The position numbers were made by a program, and so were the translations under genes. From an uncultured Sulfurovum sp. (lineage in GTDB: Bacteria; Campylobacterota; Campylobacteria; Campylobacterales; Sulfurovaceae), in contig CAMZLC010000054.1 of the NCBI GenBank assembly GCA_947311605.1, positions 1 to 6,235 of the forward strand: 6,235 nucleotides of DNA, in the 5' to 3' direction. A model generated the notes under the pieces. It did not search any database, was not told where the DNA came from, and saw only the letters and a list, made by a program, of their open reading frames with translations. This document shows, piece after piece, positions 1-5,572 of the stretch (its first letter is position 1; each line of letters begins with the position of its first letter).

Positions 1-171
1 GATATGGACTCCGCTATTGCCATCCGTACCTCACTCATCCAGCCAGACCGTATCACATTGCAGGCAGGTGCCGGCGTGGTAGCAGACTCCGTACCCGAAC
101 TGGAGTATCTTGAGGTCAAGAATAAGCTTAATGCATTGCTGGTGACACTCAAAGAGATGGAAGCACTATAG
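1..171 (+). CDS. trpE: Anthranilate synthase component I, C-terminal end (5' truncated by window edge)
   Basis: Only the last 56 codons are present; the frame is open from base 1 to a TAG at 169-171. The visible tail begins DMDSAIAIRTSLI and continues through LQAGAGVVADSVPE, the conserved C-terminal part of the chorismate-binding domain. In this family it helps form the active site that converts chorismate to anthranilate with ammonia supplied by the TrpG subunit, the first step of tryptophan synthesis in the cytoplasm. The MD(S/T)AIAIRT and GAGxVADSxPE segments favour TrpE over the related PabB and MenF, although with one tenth of the protein visible a PabB-like paralogue is not fully excluded. 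The stop is 8 nt before the aroE start, with no terminator between, so the two are probably co-transcribed. Confidence 0.85.
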   Translation, partial: DMDSAIAIRTSLIQPDRITLQAGAGVVADSVPELEYLEVKNKLNALLVTLKEMEAL

Positions 172-179
172 GCACTCTT

Positions 180-974
180 GTGAAATATATCTTTTCTATT
201 TTTGGCAATCCTATTTCTCATTCCAAATCCCCATTGATGCATAATTTGGCATTCAGGGGACTGGGTTTTGATGGCTGTTACGGGCGATATCTCTTGGAGG
301 ATGGTACGACACTGAGAGACACCTTCTTCGCACTGGGTCTCAAGGGGGTCAATGTTACAGTACCACACAAAGAAGCAGCCTATCGTGCCTGTGATGTGTT
401 GGATGGATTCGCGTTGAAAGTGGGAGCAGTCAATACGATCGTGGAGAGAGGCGGAAAACTCTACGGATATAACACGGACGCCCCCGGATTTCTCAAGGCA
501 GTCACAGCATTGGATGCCAAGAAGATACTCTTCCTGGGTGCAGGGGGTACGGCACAGTCCACTGCCGTGATCCTCAAGGAGGCAGGATACCATGTGACGA
601 TCCTCAACCGTAGCGCCTCCAGGCTTGAGAAGTTCAGGGAGGAGGGATTTACGGTATATACCCATGAAGATTTTGTACCTGCTTCCTATGATCTGATCGT
701 CAATATGACCTCGGCAGGGCTTGAGGATGAGCAGCTGCCTGCGCCACAGGAACTTCTCACAGCCATCATGCCACAGGCAAAGGCGTGCATGGATGTGATC
801 TATGGCAGAGAGACCCCCTTTTTGAAGCTGGCAAAAACCTATGGCAAACAGACAAAAGATGGCAGCGATATGCTCCTATATCAAGGCGTGATCGCATTTG
901 AGTATTTTACCGAGCAGCGTTATAGCTTTGAGGAGATACTTCCTCATATGAAACGGGCATTTGACTTCAATTAA
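180..974 (+). CDS. aroE: Shikimate dehydrogenase (NADP+)
   Basis: This 264-residue cytoplasmic enzyme reduces 3-dehydroshikimate to shikimate with NADPH, the fourth step of the shikimate pathway, and its length is typical of AroE. The N-terminal substrate domain carries FGNPISHSKSP (residues 8-18), whose serines bind shikimate. GVNVTVPHK ends in the catalytic lysine K64, N85 lies in GAVNT, and D100 in YNTD is the partner acid. The nucleotide domain has the glycine-rich loop GAGGTAQS (120-127) and NRSASR (143-148), whose arginines fit the 2'-phosphate of NADP. GSDMLLYQG (228-236) is the conserved C-terminal motif with its substrate-contacting glutamine. The GTG at 180 is chosen because no ATG lies upstream in frame and the next ATG (residue 20) would delete the shikimate-binding motif. 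No strong ribosome-binding site precedes it, so translation may be coupled to trpE, which ends 8 nt earlier. Confidence 0.96.
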   Translation: MKYIFSIFGNPISHSKSPLMHNLAFRGLGFDGCYGRYLLEDGTTLRDTFFALGLKGVNVTVPHKEAAYRACDVLDGFALKVGAVNTIVERGGKLYGYNTDAPGFLKAVTALDAKKILFLGAGGTAQSTAVILKEAGYHVTILNRSASRLEKFREEGFTVYTHEDFVPASYDLIVNMTSAGLEDEQLPAPQELLTAIMPQAKACMDVIYGRETPFLKLAKTYGKQTKDGSDMLLYQGVIAFEYFTEQRYSFEEILPHMKRAFDFN

Positions 975-991
975 CCTAAACTATCTATAAT
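961..991 (+). promoter_or_regulatory. Candidate sigma-70 promoter for the two-component operon
   Basis: A perfect TATAAT lies at 986-991 and a TTGACT (5 of 6 matches to the -35 consensus) at 961-966, inside the last codons of aroE. The spacer is 19 nt, longer than the optimal 17, but -35 elements matter less in Campylobacterota. Transcription would start near 998-1000, leaving a leader of about 20 nt that contains the ribosome-binding site of the response regulator. No terminator was seen after aroE, so read-through from trpE-aroE may also contribute. This is a sequence match only. Confidence 0.6.
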
Positions 992-1008
992 AATACAATT
1001 TTGGTGCA

Positions 1009-1014
1009 AGGGAG
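1009..1014 (+). promoter_or_regulatory. Ribosome-binding site that fixes the response regulator start
   Basis: AGGGAG lies 4 nt before the ATG at 1019. It rules out the longer reading from the in-frame TTG at 1001 or GTG at 1004, since the site would then be inside the coding sequence. The spacing is slightly short but usable. Confidence 0.7.
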
Positions 1015-1018
1015 TGCT

Positions 1019-1663
1019 ATGACAAAGATACTAATGATAGAGGATGATCCGGAGTTTGCAGAGATATTGAGCGAATATCTGGCACAGTTTGATATGAAGG
1101 TGACCAACTACGAGGATCCTTTTTTGGGTCTGAGTGCAGGTGTAGAAAAGTATGACCTGATCATTCTCGATCTGACACTTCCCGGCATGGATGGACTTGA
1201 GGCCTGTGAAGAGCTGGGTCGCAAATACAACATTCCTATCATTATTTCCTCTGCCAGGTCCGATATCGGTGACAAAGTGGAGAGCTTGAGACTGGGAGCA
1301 GATGACTACCTACCAAAGCCCTACGATCCCAAAGAGCTGCATGCTCGCATCCTCTCATTGCTGCGTCGCTACAACAAAGAGGGAAAAAATTCCGAGCCAC
1401 AGAGTGACTTTGTCACTAAGGGGGACACAATTTACTACAAAGGGAATGCCCTACAGTTGACACCGGCGGAGTTTGAGATCCTGACACAGCTGGTAGAGAA
1501 GCAGGGGATCGCACTTTCACGTGAACAGCTGATCAATGCATCAACCACCATGAGCGACAGTGCCCAGAAGAGTCTAGATGTCATTATTTCCAAGATACGC
1601 GCCAAGCTGGGCGACCCCAAGATGATACAGGCAGTCAGAGGCGTAGGCTACAAGCTGATATGA
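1019..1663 (+). CDS. OmpR/PhoB-family response regulator, ArsR (Helicobacter) / RacR (Campylobacter) group
   Basis: This 214-residue cytoplasmic transcription factor is predicted to be phosphorylated by the kinase encoded directly after it. The receiver domain (about 1-117) has the acidic pocket E8-D9-D10, phosphoacceptor D51 in ILDLTLPGMDG, S78 in IIISSARSD, Y97 and the conserved lysine K100 in DDYLPKPYDP. The winged-helix DNA-binding domain (about 130-214) shows LTPAEFEIL (147-155), a recognition-helix segment around SLDVIISKIRAKLG (185-198) and the wing ending VRGVGYKL. The IISSARSD and DDYLPKPYDP stretches are those I associate with H. pylori ArsR (HP0166, acid response) and C. jejuni RacR; this is from memory, so I give no gene symbol, also because arsR is used for the unrelated arsenic repressor. 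The start at 1019 is supported by AGGGAG upstream and by the family's MxKILMIEDD opening. The stop overlaps the next gene's start by 4 nt. All key residues are present. Confidence 0.93.
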   Translation: MTKILMIEDDPEFAEILSEYLAQFDMKVTNYEDPFLGLSAGVEKYDLIILDLTLPGMDGLEACEELGRKYNIPIIISSARSDIGDKVESLRLGADDYLPKPYDPKELHARILSLLRRYNKEGKNSEPQSDFVTKGDTIYYKGNALQLTPAEFEILTQLVEKQGIALSREQLINASTTMSDSAQKSLDVIISKIRAKLGDPKMIQAVRGVGYKLI

Positions 1664-2892
1664 TCCGCTTCAATTCGCTCCGTACCAAGATCAACCTGAT
1701 CTTTCTGATCGCCTATATCTTTTTGATCCTGATCTTTGGGTTTCTCTATCAAGGCAATACAGCGCGTTCGCTCGAGGTGATCAAGTTGCAGGAGCGTGCC
1801 AATATGCACTATCTCTACCTCTATTATCTCAAATACGGCAAGATAGATGAGGAGTATCTCAAGTCACAGAATATCTGTGTGGCTGATCAGAAGCTGGGCG
1901 AGCTCAAACTGGAGAGGATCACCAAGGACAGCAACGGCACACTGAAACGCTTTGCCGTTGCGGATATGGATCTGCATCGCTATATCGTCATCAACAACGA
2001 CCGCTTCAATATCGTACTGGAAAATCTCAACAAGCCAAAAATACCCTATGAGCTGATGATTGCTTTTTTGGCAGCAACCCTGCTACTGTTTATCCTCTAC
2101 CTCTGGATGATACGCTCTATCAGACCCTTGACACTCCTCAAAAATGAGATCATCAAGTTCTCTGATGGCAATCTGGAGATCTCCTGCAAAAGTAATCAAA
2201 ACGATGAGATCGCCGAGGTCGCCAATGCTTTTGATCACGCGGCACAGAAGATTAGGGAGCTGCTACACTCCAGACAACTCCTGCTTCGGGCGATTATGCA
2301 TGAACTCAAAACCCCTATTGCAAAAGGAAGGCTTGTCTCCGAAATGGTGAAGGATGAGAAGCAAAAAAGGCGCTTTCATGCGATCTTCGAGCGACTCAAT
2401 CTGCTGATCGATGAGTTTGCCAAGGTAGAGCAGATTGCCTCGAAGAACTTTGATATCGTACTGAAACCCTATAAGATCAGTGATATTATTGATGCCAGTA
2501 CTGATATGCTCATGCTGGATGAACCCTCTCAGCATGTACGGACAGTCATCTCCAGAGATTATCAGGTACAGGCAGATTTTGAGCTGTTGAGTCTGGCAAT
2601 CAAGAATCTGTTGGACAATGGTATCAAGTATAGCAGTAACAAGCAGGTGCAGATCGTAGTCAAGGATGAGAAGATTCGCATCTCCAGTGACGGTGCACCA
2701 CTCAAAGCATCTATGGATGAGTACTATCGACCTTTTCACACCTCAAGCGGAGGGCTGGGTCTGGGACTTTATATCGTCAAAAGTATTCTCGATATTCATA
2801 AGCTCGCACTGCAGTACCACCATGAAGAGGGACGAAATATCTTTACGATCTATCAGTCCATTGTGACAAAATCGATGATCTCTACGACCTGA
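1660..2892 (+). CDS. Membrane sensor histidine kinase, ArsS/RacS-like partner of the upstream regulator
   Basis: This 410-residue inner-membrane kinase is expected to autophosphorylate and pass phosphate to D51 of the preceding regulator. Transmembrane helix 1 spans about residues 11-30 and helix 2 about 132-150, enclosing a periplasmic sensor of about 100 residues with a tyrosine-rich start (H50 to Y59). A HAMP linker follows (about 150-203, with P156 and the D182-E183 pair). The dimerisation/phosphoacceptor helix carries MHELKTPI, with H214 the phosphorylated histidine. The ATPase domain has the N-box with N316 and N320, a degenerate G1 box (SDGAPL, 343-348), an F-box phenylalanine F359 and a good G2 box GLGLGL (365-370). 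It starts with an ATG inside the regulator's stop (ATGA), indicating translational coupling and an operon. Its last 13 codons overlap a gene on the other strand; residues after NIFTIY look like a read-out tail rather than part of the fold. The signal cannot be inferred. Confidence 0.92.
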   Translation: MIRFNSLRTKINLIFLIAYIFLILIFGFLYQGNTARSLEVIKLQERANMHYLYLYYLKYGKIDEEYLKSQNICVADQKLGELKLERITKDSNGTLKRFAVADMDLHRYIVINNDRFNIVLENLNKPKIPYELMIAFLAATLLLFILYLWMIRSIRPLTLLKNEIIKFSDGNLEISCKSNQNDEIAEVANAFDHAAQKIRELLHSRQLLLRAIMHELKTPIAKGRLVSEMVKDEKQKRRFHAIFERLNLLIDEFAKVEQIASKNFDIVLKPYKISDIIDASTDMLMLDEPSQHVRTVISRDYQVQADFELLSLAIKNLLDNGIKYSSNKQVQIVVKDEKIRISSDGAPLKASMDEYYRPFHTSSGGLGLGLYIVKSILDIHKLALQYHHEEGRNIFTIYQSIVTKSMISTT

Positions 2893-3179
2893 CAGCCTTT
2901 TTTGAGGCGCTTGTTGAGGCGTGCATCCTCTTCCGCCAGCTCTACAAGATCGGCAAAATCCTGTTTGTCTACGACAAAAGTGTAGAGCTCTTTTTCTGTT
3001 TTGAGTATGACTTTGGACTCTCCGGCGCTTGAGATCTCCAGGTTCCGTATGCCTTTAGTAAACTCGTTTTTAAGTAATCTGACTATTTTTTCATTAGAGA
3101 TGATCTCCTCGATAGAGATCTCTTTGTGTGTATCCTTTTCGCATATCAGGGTGTAGGTGACCTTGATTTTTCCTTCCAT
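2853..3179 (-). CDS. Conserved-looking small protein of unknown function (108 aa)
   Basis: I do not recognise this family. The reading frame is credible because it begins with ATG preceded by a strong AGGAG (3191 down to 3187) at 7 nt spacing, and it follows the DAHP synthase gene on the same strand after 68 nt. The protein is soluble, highly charged (rich in Lys and Glu), with no signal peptide, membrane segment or cysteine cluster (only C13 and C96). By inspection it reads as beta strand (KIKVTYTLIC), helix (about 23-42), strands around LEISSAG and KVILKTEKELYTFVV (about 47-70), and a charged helix DFADLVELAEEDARLNKRLKK (about 74-94). That alpha/beta pattern suggests a small cytoplasmic domain, but no catalytic motif is visible. 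Its 3' end overlaps the histidine kinase by 40 nt, tail to tail. Co-transcription with the DAHP synthase is possible but does not show a role in aromatic synthesis. Confidence 0.8.
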   Translation of the reverse strand: MEGKIKVTYTLICEKDTHKEISIEEIISNEKIVRLLKNEFTKGIRNLEISSAGESKVILKTEKELYTFVVDKQDFADLVELAEEDARLNKRLKKGCQVVEIIDFVTMD

Positions 3180-3208
3180 CTTGCCTCTCCTGGGTTTTCC
3201 TTTTGAGA

Positions 3209-3223
3209 GATTATCGCATAATC
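3209..3223 (-). promoter_or_regulatory. Palindrome coinciding with a candidate extended -10 element
   Basis: The sequence is a perfect inverted repeat of GATTAT and ATAATC around a 3-nt centre. On the - strand it contains TGC-GATAAT (3218 down to 3210), which fits an extended -10 with 5 of 6 core matches, about 30 nt before the start of the 108-residue gene. No convincing -35 is present. It could be a promoter with a repressor site, or chance; it is too AT-rich and lacks a U-tract, so it is not a good terminator. Confidence 0.3.
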
Positions 3224-3247
3224 CAGATTAAGGAGAAGAGGCGGGCC

Positions 3248-4576
3248 TTAGGAACTGAGCATAAAGGCCAGCTCCAGCGCCTGATTGGCATTGAGTCGGG
3301 GATCACACTGGGTATGGTATTTGTCCCCCAGTGTGTCAGCGGTGATAGGACTGGAGGCACTACCGGTACACTCGGTGACATTTTCGCCAGTCATCTCCAG
3401 ATGGATACCCGCGGCCACAGTGCCTTCTGCTTCATGGATGTCCAAGAACTGCTTGACTTCAGAGAGGATATTGTCAAAGTCTCTGGTTTTGAAGCCGGTA
3501 CTGCTTTTTTCTACATTACCATGCATGGGATCGATGGTCCAGACCACCTGCTTGCCGGCATCTCTGACAGCACGCAAAAGGGGAGGGAAGTATTCGCTGA
3601 TCTTGGCAGCCCCCATTCTGACGATGAGATTGAGTCTCCCCTCTTCGTTGTCGGGATTGAGTGCTTCGATCAGCTCGATCAGCTCATCGGACTCCATCGT
3701 AGGACCGACCTTGCAGCCGATAGGGTTTTTGATCCCTCGGAAATACTCGATGTGTGCTCCGGTCAGTTCTCTGGTTCTGTCGCCGATCCAGAGCATATGG
3801 GCAGAACAGTTATACCATTCCTGGGTGATACTGTCAGTTCTGGTCAGTGCCTCCTCATAATTGAGCAGCAATGCCTCATGAGAGGTATAGACAGTCGTCT
3901 GTCTGAGCTGTAGCGTGTTGTCGCTGGTGATACCTGCTGCGCGCAGAAAGGTCATGGCTTTGTCGATCTGGTCACTCAGCGTTTCATATTTCTTTCCAAG
4001 AGGATGATCCTTGATGAAGTCTAGGTTCCAGCGGTGTACTTCATTGAGATCTGCCAGTCCCCCTCTGGAGAAGGCACGAAGGAGGTTCATGGTCGCAGCA
4101 GACTGATTGTAGGCCTTGAGCATCCTCTTGGGATCAGGAATCCTCACCTCTTCATCAAATTCAATACCATTGATGATATCTCCACGGTAGCTGGGCAGCT
4201 TGACACCACTGATCTCCTCAAAGTCCGAGGATCTCGGTTTGGCGAACTGTCCAGCGATTCTGCCTATTTTTACAATAGGCTTGCCGCTGGAATAGGTCAT
4301 CACTACCGACATCTGGAGCAGGAGCTTAAAGAGGTTTTTAATGATATCGGCATCAAAAGAGGAAAAAGACTCTGCGCAGTCTCCGCCCTGGATGATGAAG
4401 GCCTCACCACGGCCGGCACTTGCCAGCTGCTCCTTGAGATCTCTCGCTTCTCCTGCAAAGATAAGGGGCGGATAGTGGCTCAATGTTTCTTCTACTGCCT
4501 CAAGTGCAGCCTGATCTTCGTAGGTGGGTTGTTGCTTGATGGGATATGCTCTCCAACTATTGGGACTCCAGCTCAT
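3248..4576 (-). CDS. aroG: Class II 3-deoxy-D-arabino-heptulosonate 7-phosphate (DAHP) synthase
   Basis: This 442-residue cytoplasmic metalloenzyme condenses phosphoenolpyruvate with erythrose 4-phosphate to give DAHP, the committed step of the shikimate pathway. It belongs to the class II (plant/actinobacterial/Helicobacter) family, as shown by the N-terminal SWSPNSWRAYPIKQQP and by QGGDCAESF. Matching the known class II metal site, the ligands are C67, H352 (in DPMHGN), E394 (in HLEMTGENVTEC) and D425 (in CDPRLN). Phosphate-binding basic residues are R106, R267 (WIGDRTR), K289 (GCKVGPT) and R320. The length is that of the compact bacterial form, so the longer N-terminal regulatory extension of the mycobacterial enzyme is absent. 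The ATG at 4576 is preferred over an upstream in-frame ATG at 4699 because it matches the family N-terminus, has AAGGA upstream, and the promoter -10 lies inside the longer reading. Class II enzymes are variously named aroG or aroF, so the symbol is less certain than the function. Confidence 0.96.
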   Translation of the reverse strand: MSWSPNSWRAYPIKQQPTYEDQAALEAVEETLSHYPPLIFAGEARDLKEQLASAGRGEAFIIQGGDCAESFSSFDADIIKNLFKLLLQMSVVMTYSSGKPIVKIGRIAGQFAKPRSSDFEEISGVKLPSYRGDIINGIEFDEEVRIPDPKRMLKAYNQSAATMNLLRAFSRGGLADLNEVHRWNLDFIKDHPLGKKYETLSDQIDKAMTFLRAAGITSDNTLQLRQTTVYTSHEALLLNYEEALTRTDSITQEWYNCSAHMLWIGDRTRELTGAHIEYFRGIKNPIGCKVGPTMESDELIELIEALNPDNEEGRLNLIVRMGAAKISEYFPPLLRAVRDAGKQVVWTIDPMHGNVEKSSTGFKTRDFDNILSEVKQFLDIHEAEGTVAAGIHLEMTGENVTECTGSASSPITADTLGDKYHTQCDPRLNANQALELAFMLSS

Positions 4577-4584
4577 AAATCGTA

Positions 4585-4592
4585 TTCCTTCT
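4585..4592 (-). promoter_or_regulatory. Ribosome-binding site that fixes the DAHP synthase start
   Basis: On the - strand this reads AGAAGGAA. The AAGGA core sits 9 nt before the ATG at 4576, supporting that start over the in-frame ATG 123 nt further upstream. Confidence 0.65.
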
Positions 4593-4606
4593 GTGTAAAG
4601 TGTGTG

Positions 4607-4612
4607 ATTATA
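4607..4612 (-). promoter_or_regulatory. Candidate -10 element for the DAHP synthase gene
   Basis: The - strand reads a perfect TATAAT in the context AAGCTATAATCAC, giving a predicted start near 4600 and a leader of about 24 nt that holds the ribosome-binding site. The upstream 20 nt are T-rich (TTTTCATTCTTTTTAAG) with no clear -35 hexamer, a pattern known for sigma-70 promoters in Helicobacter and Campylobacter. The same promoter could also serve the 108-residue gene downstream. Confidence 0.6.
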
Positions 4613-4715
4613 GCTTAAAAAGAATGAAAATAGTATAAGGGCTCTCTTTATCTCGCGCTCTCGTGGGAAGATGTAACCAATTTGCAATAATTTTCTCAAA
4701 TTTAATTGATTTTTA

Positions 4716-4749
4716 AGTTATTCACATGGTGAAAATCCTGTGAATAACT
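4716..4749. repeat. Perfect 11-bp inverted repeat containing two opposed DnaA-box-like sequences
   Basis: The arms AGTTATTCACA (4716-4726) and TGTGAATAACT (4739-4749) are exact reverse complements separated by 12 nt. Each arm contains TTATTCACA, which fits the general DnaA-box consensus TTATNCACA; the boxes face each other (4718-4726 on +, 4739-4747 on -). A smaller palindrome, TTCAC-atg-GTGAA (4721-4733), is nested in it, so a third, degenerate TTCAC half-site points the same way as the second box. It lies 103 nt upstream of the DAHP synthase -10. The stem is AT-rich with no U-tract, so it is not a plausible terminator. It could bind DnaA or an unrelated dimeric regulator. No dnaA, dnaN or ruvC is in the window, so an origin is not supported. 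Confidence 0.75.
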
Positions 4750-4864
4750 CATATTAATTAGTAAGCCCCATGAACACGAGACTATAATTTATTTTTATAC
4801 TTAATGTTGCACAGCAATATTAGTTTTTAAGTCTTTTCTAAGTTTCCATATAGAGGCGGCGGAG

Positions 4865-5572
4865 TTACTTTTTGGCGATGAATGTGACAAAGTTTGCCCA
4901 CTGAAAGAGCGTATCTATCTGGGAAAATCCTGCATCACGACACATCTGTATATTCTCTTTGATAGTAAAAGGAATGAGTACATTTTCCAACGCCTCCCGT
5001 TTTTGGGCGATCTCGTATTCGCTGTAGCCTTGTGCTTTTTTGTAGGCATAATAGATATCAATGATCTGCTTGTCCAGGCTTTTGTCGTCGAAGACCACCT
5101 TCTCCGAAAAGAGGAACATACCGCCCTCGTTGAGCCCTGCATAGAGTTTTTTTACAAGCTCTATACGCTGTATAGGGCGGATGAACTGCAGGGTATAGTT
5201 GGCGACGATGATATCCTGCTCGGCGTAAGTATAGGTCAGCATATCTGCAAGCTCGAGTTGGATAGCCGCGCCGAATGCCTCGGCTTTTTTGCCAGCACGC
5301 TCGATCATGGCAGGTGAATTGTCTATGCCTTTGAGGTGCATCTTTGTCTCCATCTTGGCATGCAGTTCCAGAAGAAATTTGGCGGTAGAGGAGCCAAGAT
5401 CCAGCACCTTTTTGCCCTCCTTCTGCTCTGCCAGGATCAGCGAGATGACCAGATGGCGTACCTCATCATAAAAAGGCACAGAACGGGAGAGCATGTCATC
5501 AAAGACGGAAGCAACGGCCTCGTCAAACTCAAACTTCTTTTCGGCAGCTTTGGTAAAGACTTTATCTTTCAT
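4865..5572 (-). CDS. cmoA: Carboxy-S-adenosyl-L-methionine synthase
   Basis: CmoA uses prephenate and S-adenosylmethionine to make carboxy-SAM, which CmoB then uses to carboxymethylate 5-hydroxyuridine at tRNA wobble position 34, widening codon reading. The 235-residue length is close to the E. coli protein (about 247). Recognisable family segments are FDEAVASVFDDMLSRSVPFY (16-35), the SAM-binding glycine motif DLGSST (58-63), GIDNSPAMIERA (82-93), ANYTLQFI (124-131), LSEK-like FSEK (155-158) and QGYSEYEIAQKRE. The Rossmann fold is complete. AAAAGGG lies 6 nt before the ATG at 5572. The first 11 nt overlap the end of the upstream hydrolase gene, so they probably share a transcript whose promoter is beyond the window. 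CmoB is not seen here. Its prephenate substrate comes from the shikimate route, which the neighbouring DAHP synthase feeds; this is a metabolic link, not proof of co-regulation. The glycine motif and IDNSPAMIER separate it from generic methyltransferases. Confidence 0.93.
   Translation of the reverse strand: MKDKVFTKAAEKKFEFDEAVASVFDDMLSRSVPFYDEVRHLVISLILAEQKEGKKVLDLGSSTAKFLLELHAKMETKMHLKGIDNSPAMIERAGKKAEAFGAAIQLELADMLTYTYAEQDIIVANYTLQFIRPIQRIELVKKLYAGLNEGGMFLFSEKVVFDDKSLDKQIIDIYYAYKKAQGYSEYEIAQKREALENVLIPFTIKENIQMCRDAGFSQIDTLFQWANFVTFIAKK

Larger units (their letters stand above)
4577..4864. other. AT-rich intergenic region between cmoA and the DAHP synthase gene
   Basis: This is the only long non-coding stretch in the window, 288 nt. 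From the DAHP synthase side it holds that gene's ribosome-binding site and -10 element, then a more GC-rich patch (about 4642-4670) with no recognisable site. Next come an AT-rich block (4681-4720), a perfect inverted repeat with DnaA-box-like arms (4716-4749) and another AT-rich block up to the cmoA stop. No tRNA, riboswitch fold or convincing intrinsic terminator for cmoA was seen, and open frames inside it are very short and lack ribosome-binding sites. Confidence 0.75.

Noticed and set aside
1001..1018. Longer response regulator starting at TTG 1001 or GTG 1004
   Set aside because: The AGGGAG ribosome-binding site and the receiver-domain start both point to ATG 1019; the extra residues would overlie the leader.
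2263..2739. 158-codon open frame on the - strand inside the histidine kinase
   Set aside because: It is antisense to the H-box and ATPase domain of a clearly real kinase and has no recognisable domain.
3668..3685. Tandem 9-bp repeat GATCAGCTC x2
   Set aside because: It encodes the repeated ELI in the DAHP synthase helix (DELIELIEAL) and needs no other explanation.
3203..3913. 236-codon open frame on the + strand, with a second antisense frame at 4034-4618
   Set aside because: Both lie antisense within the class II DAHP synthase gene, whose metal ligands and motifs are all intact; the translations resemble no protein and are by-products of codon use in the real gene.
4577..4699. 41-residue N-terminal extension of DAHP synthase with a hydrophobic stretch
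   Set aside because: The extension covers the TATAAT promoter and the AAGGA site, and the family N-terminus begins at the internal ATG (4576).
4721..4744. CRP/FNR-type operator suggested by TTCACA and TGTGAA
   Set aside because: CRP sites read TGTGA then TCACA with a 6-nt spacer; here the halves are in the reverse order with a 12-nt centre.
4702..4752. 16-codon open frame on the - strand, considered as a leader peptide for DAHP synthase
   Set aside because: It has no ribosome-binding site, lies upstream of the predicted transcription start, overlaps the inverted repeat, and lacks a run of aromatic codons or an attenuator hairpin.
4783..4828. TATAAT on the + strand followed by a 7-bp hairpin (4804-4820) and TTTTT, considered as a tiny RNA
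   Set aside because: The transcript would be only about 30 nt, the stem has two G-C pairs and one wobble, and for cmoA on the other strand no U-tract follows, so neither an RNA gene nor a cmoA terminator is supported.
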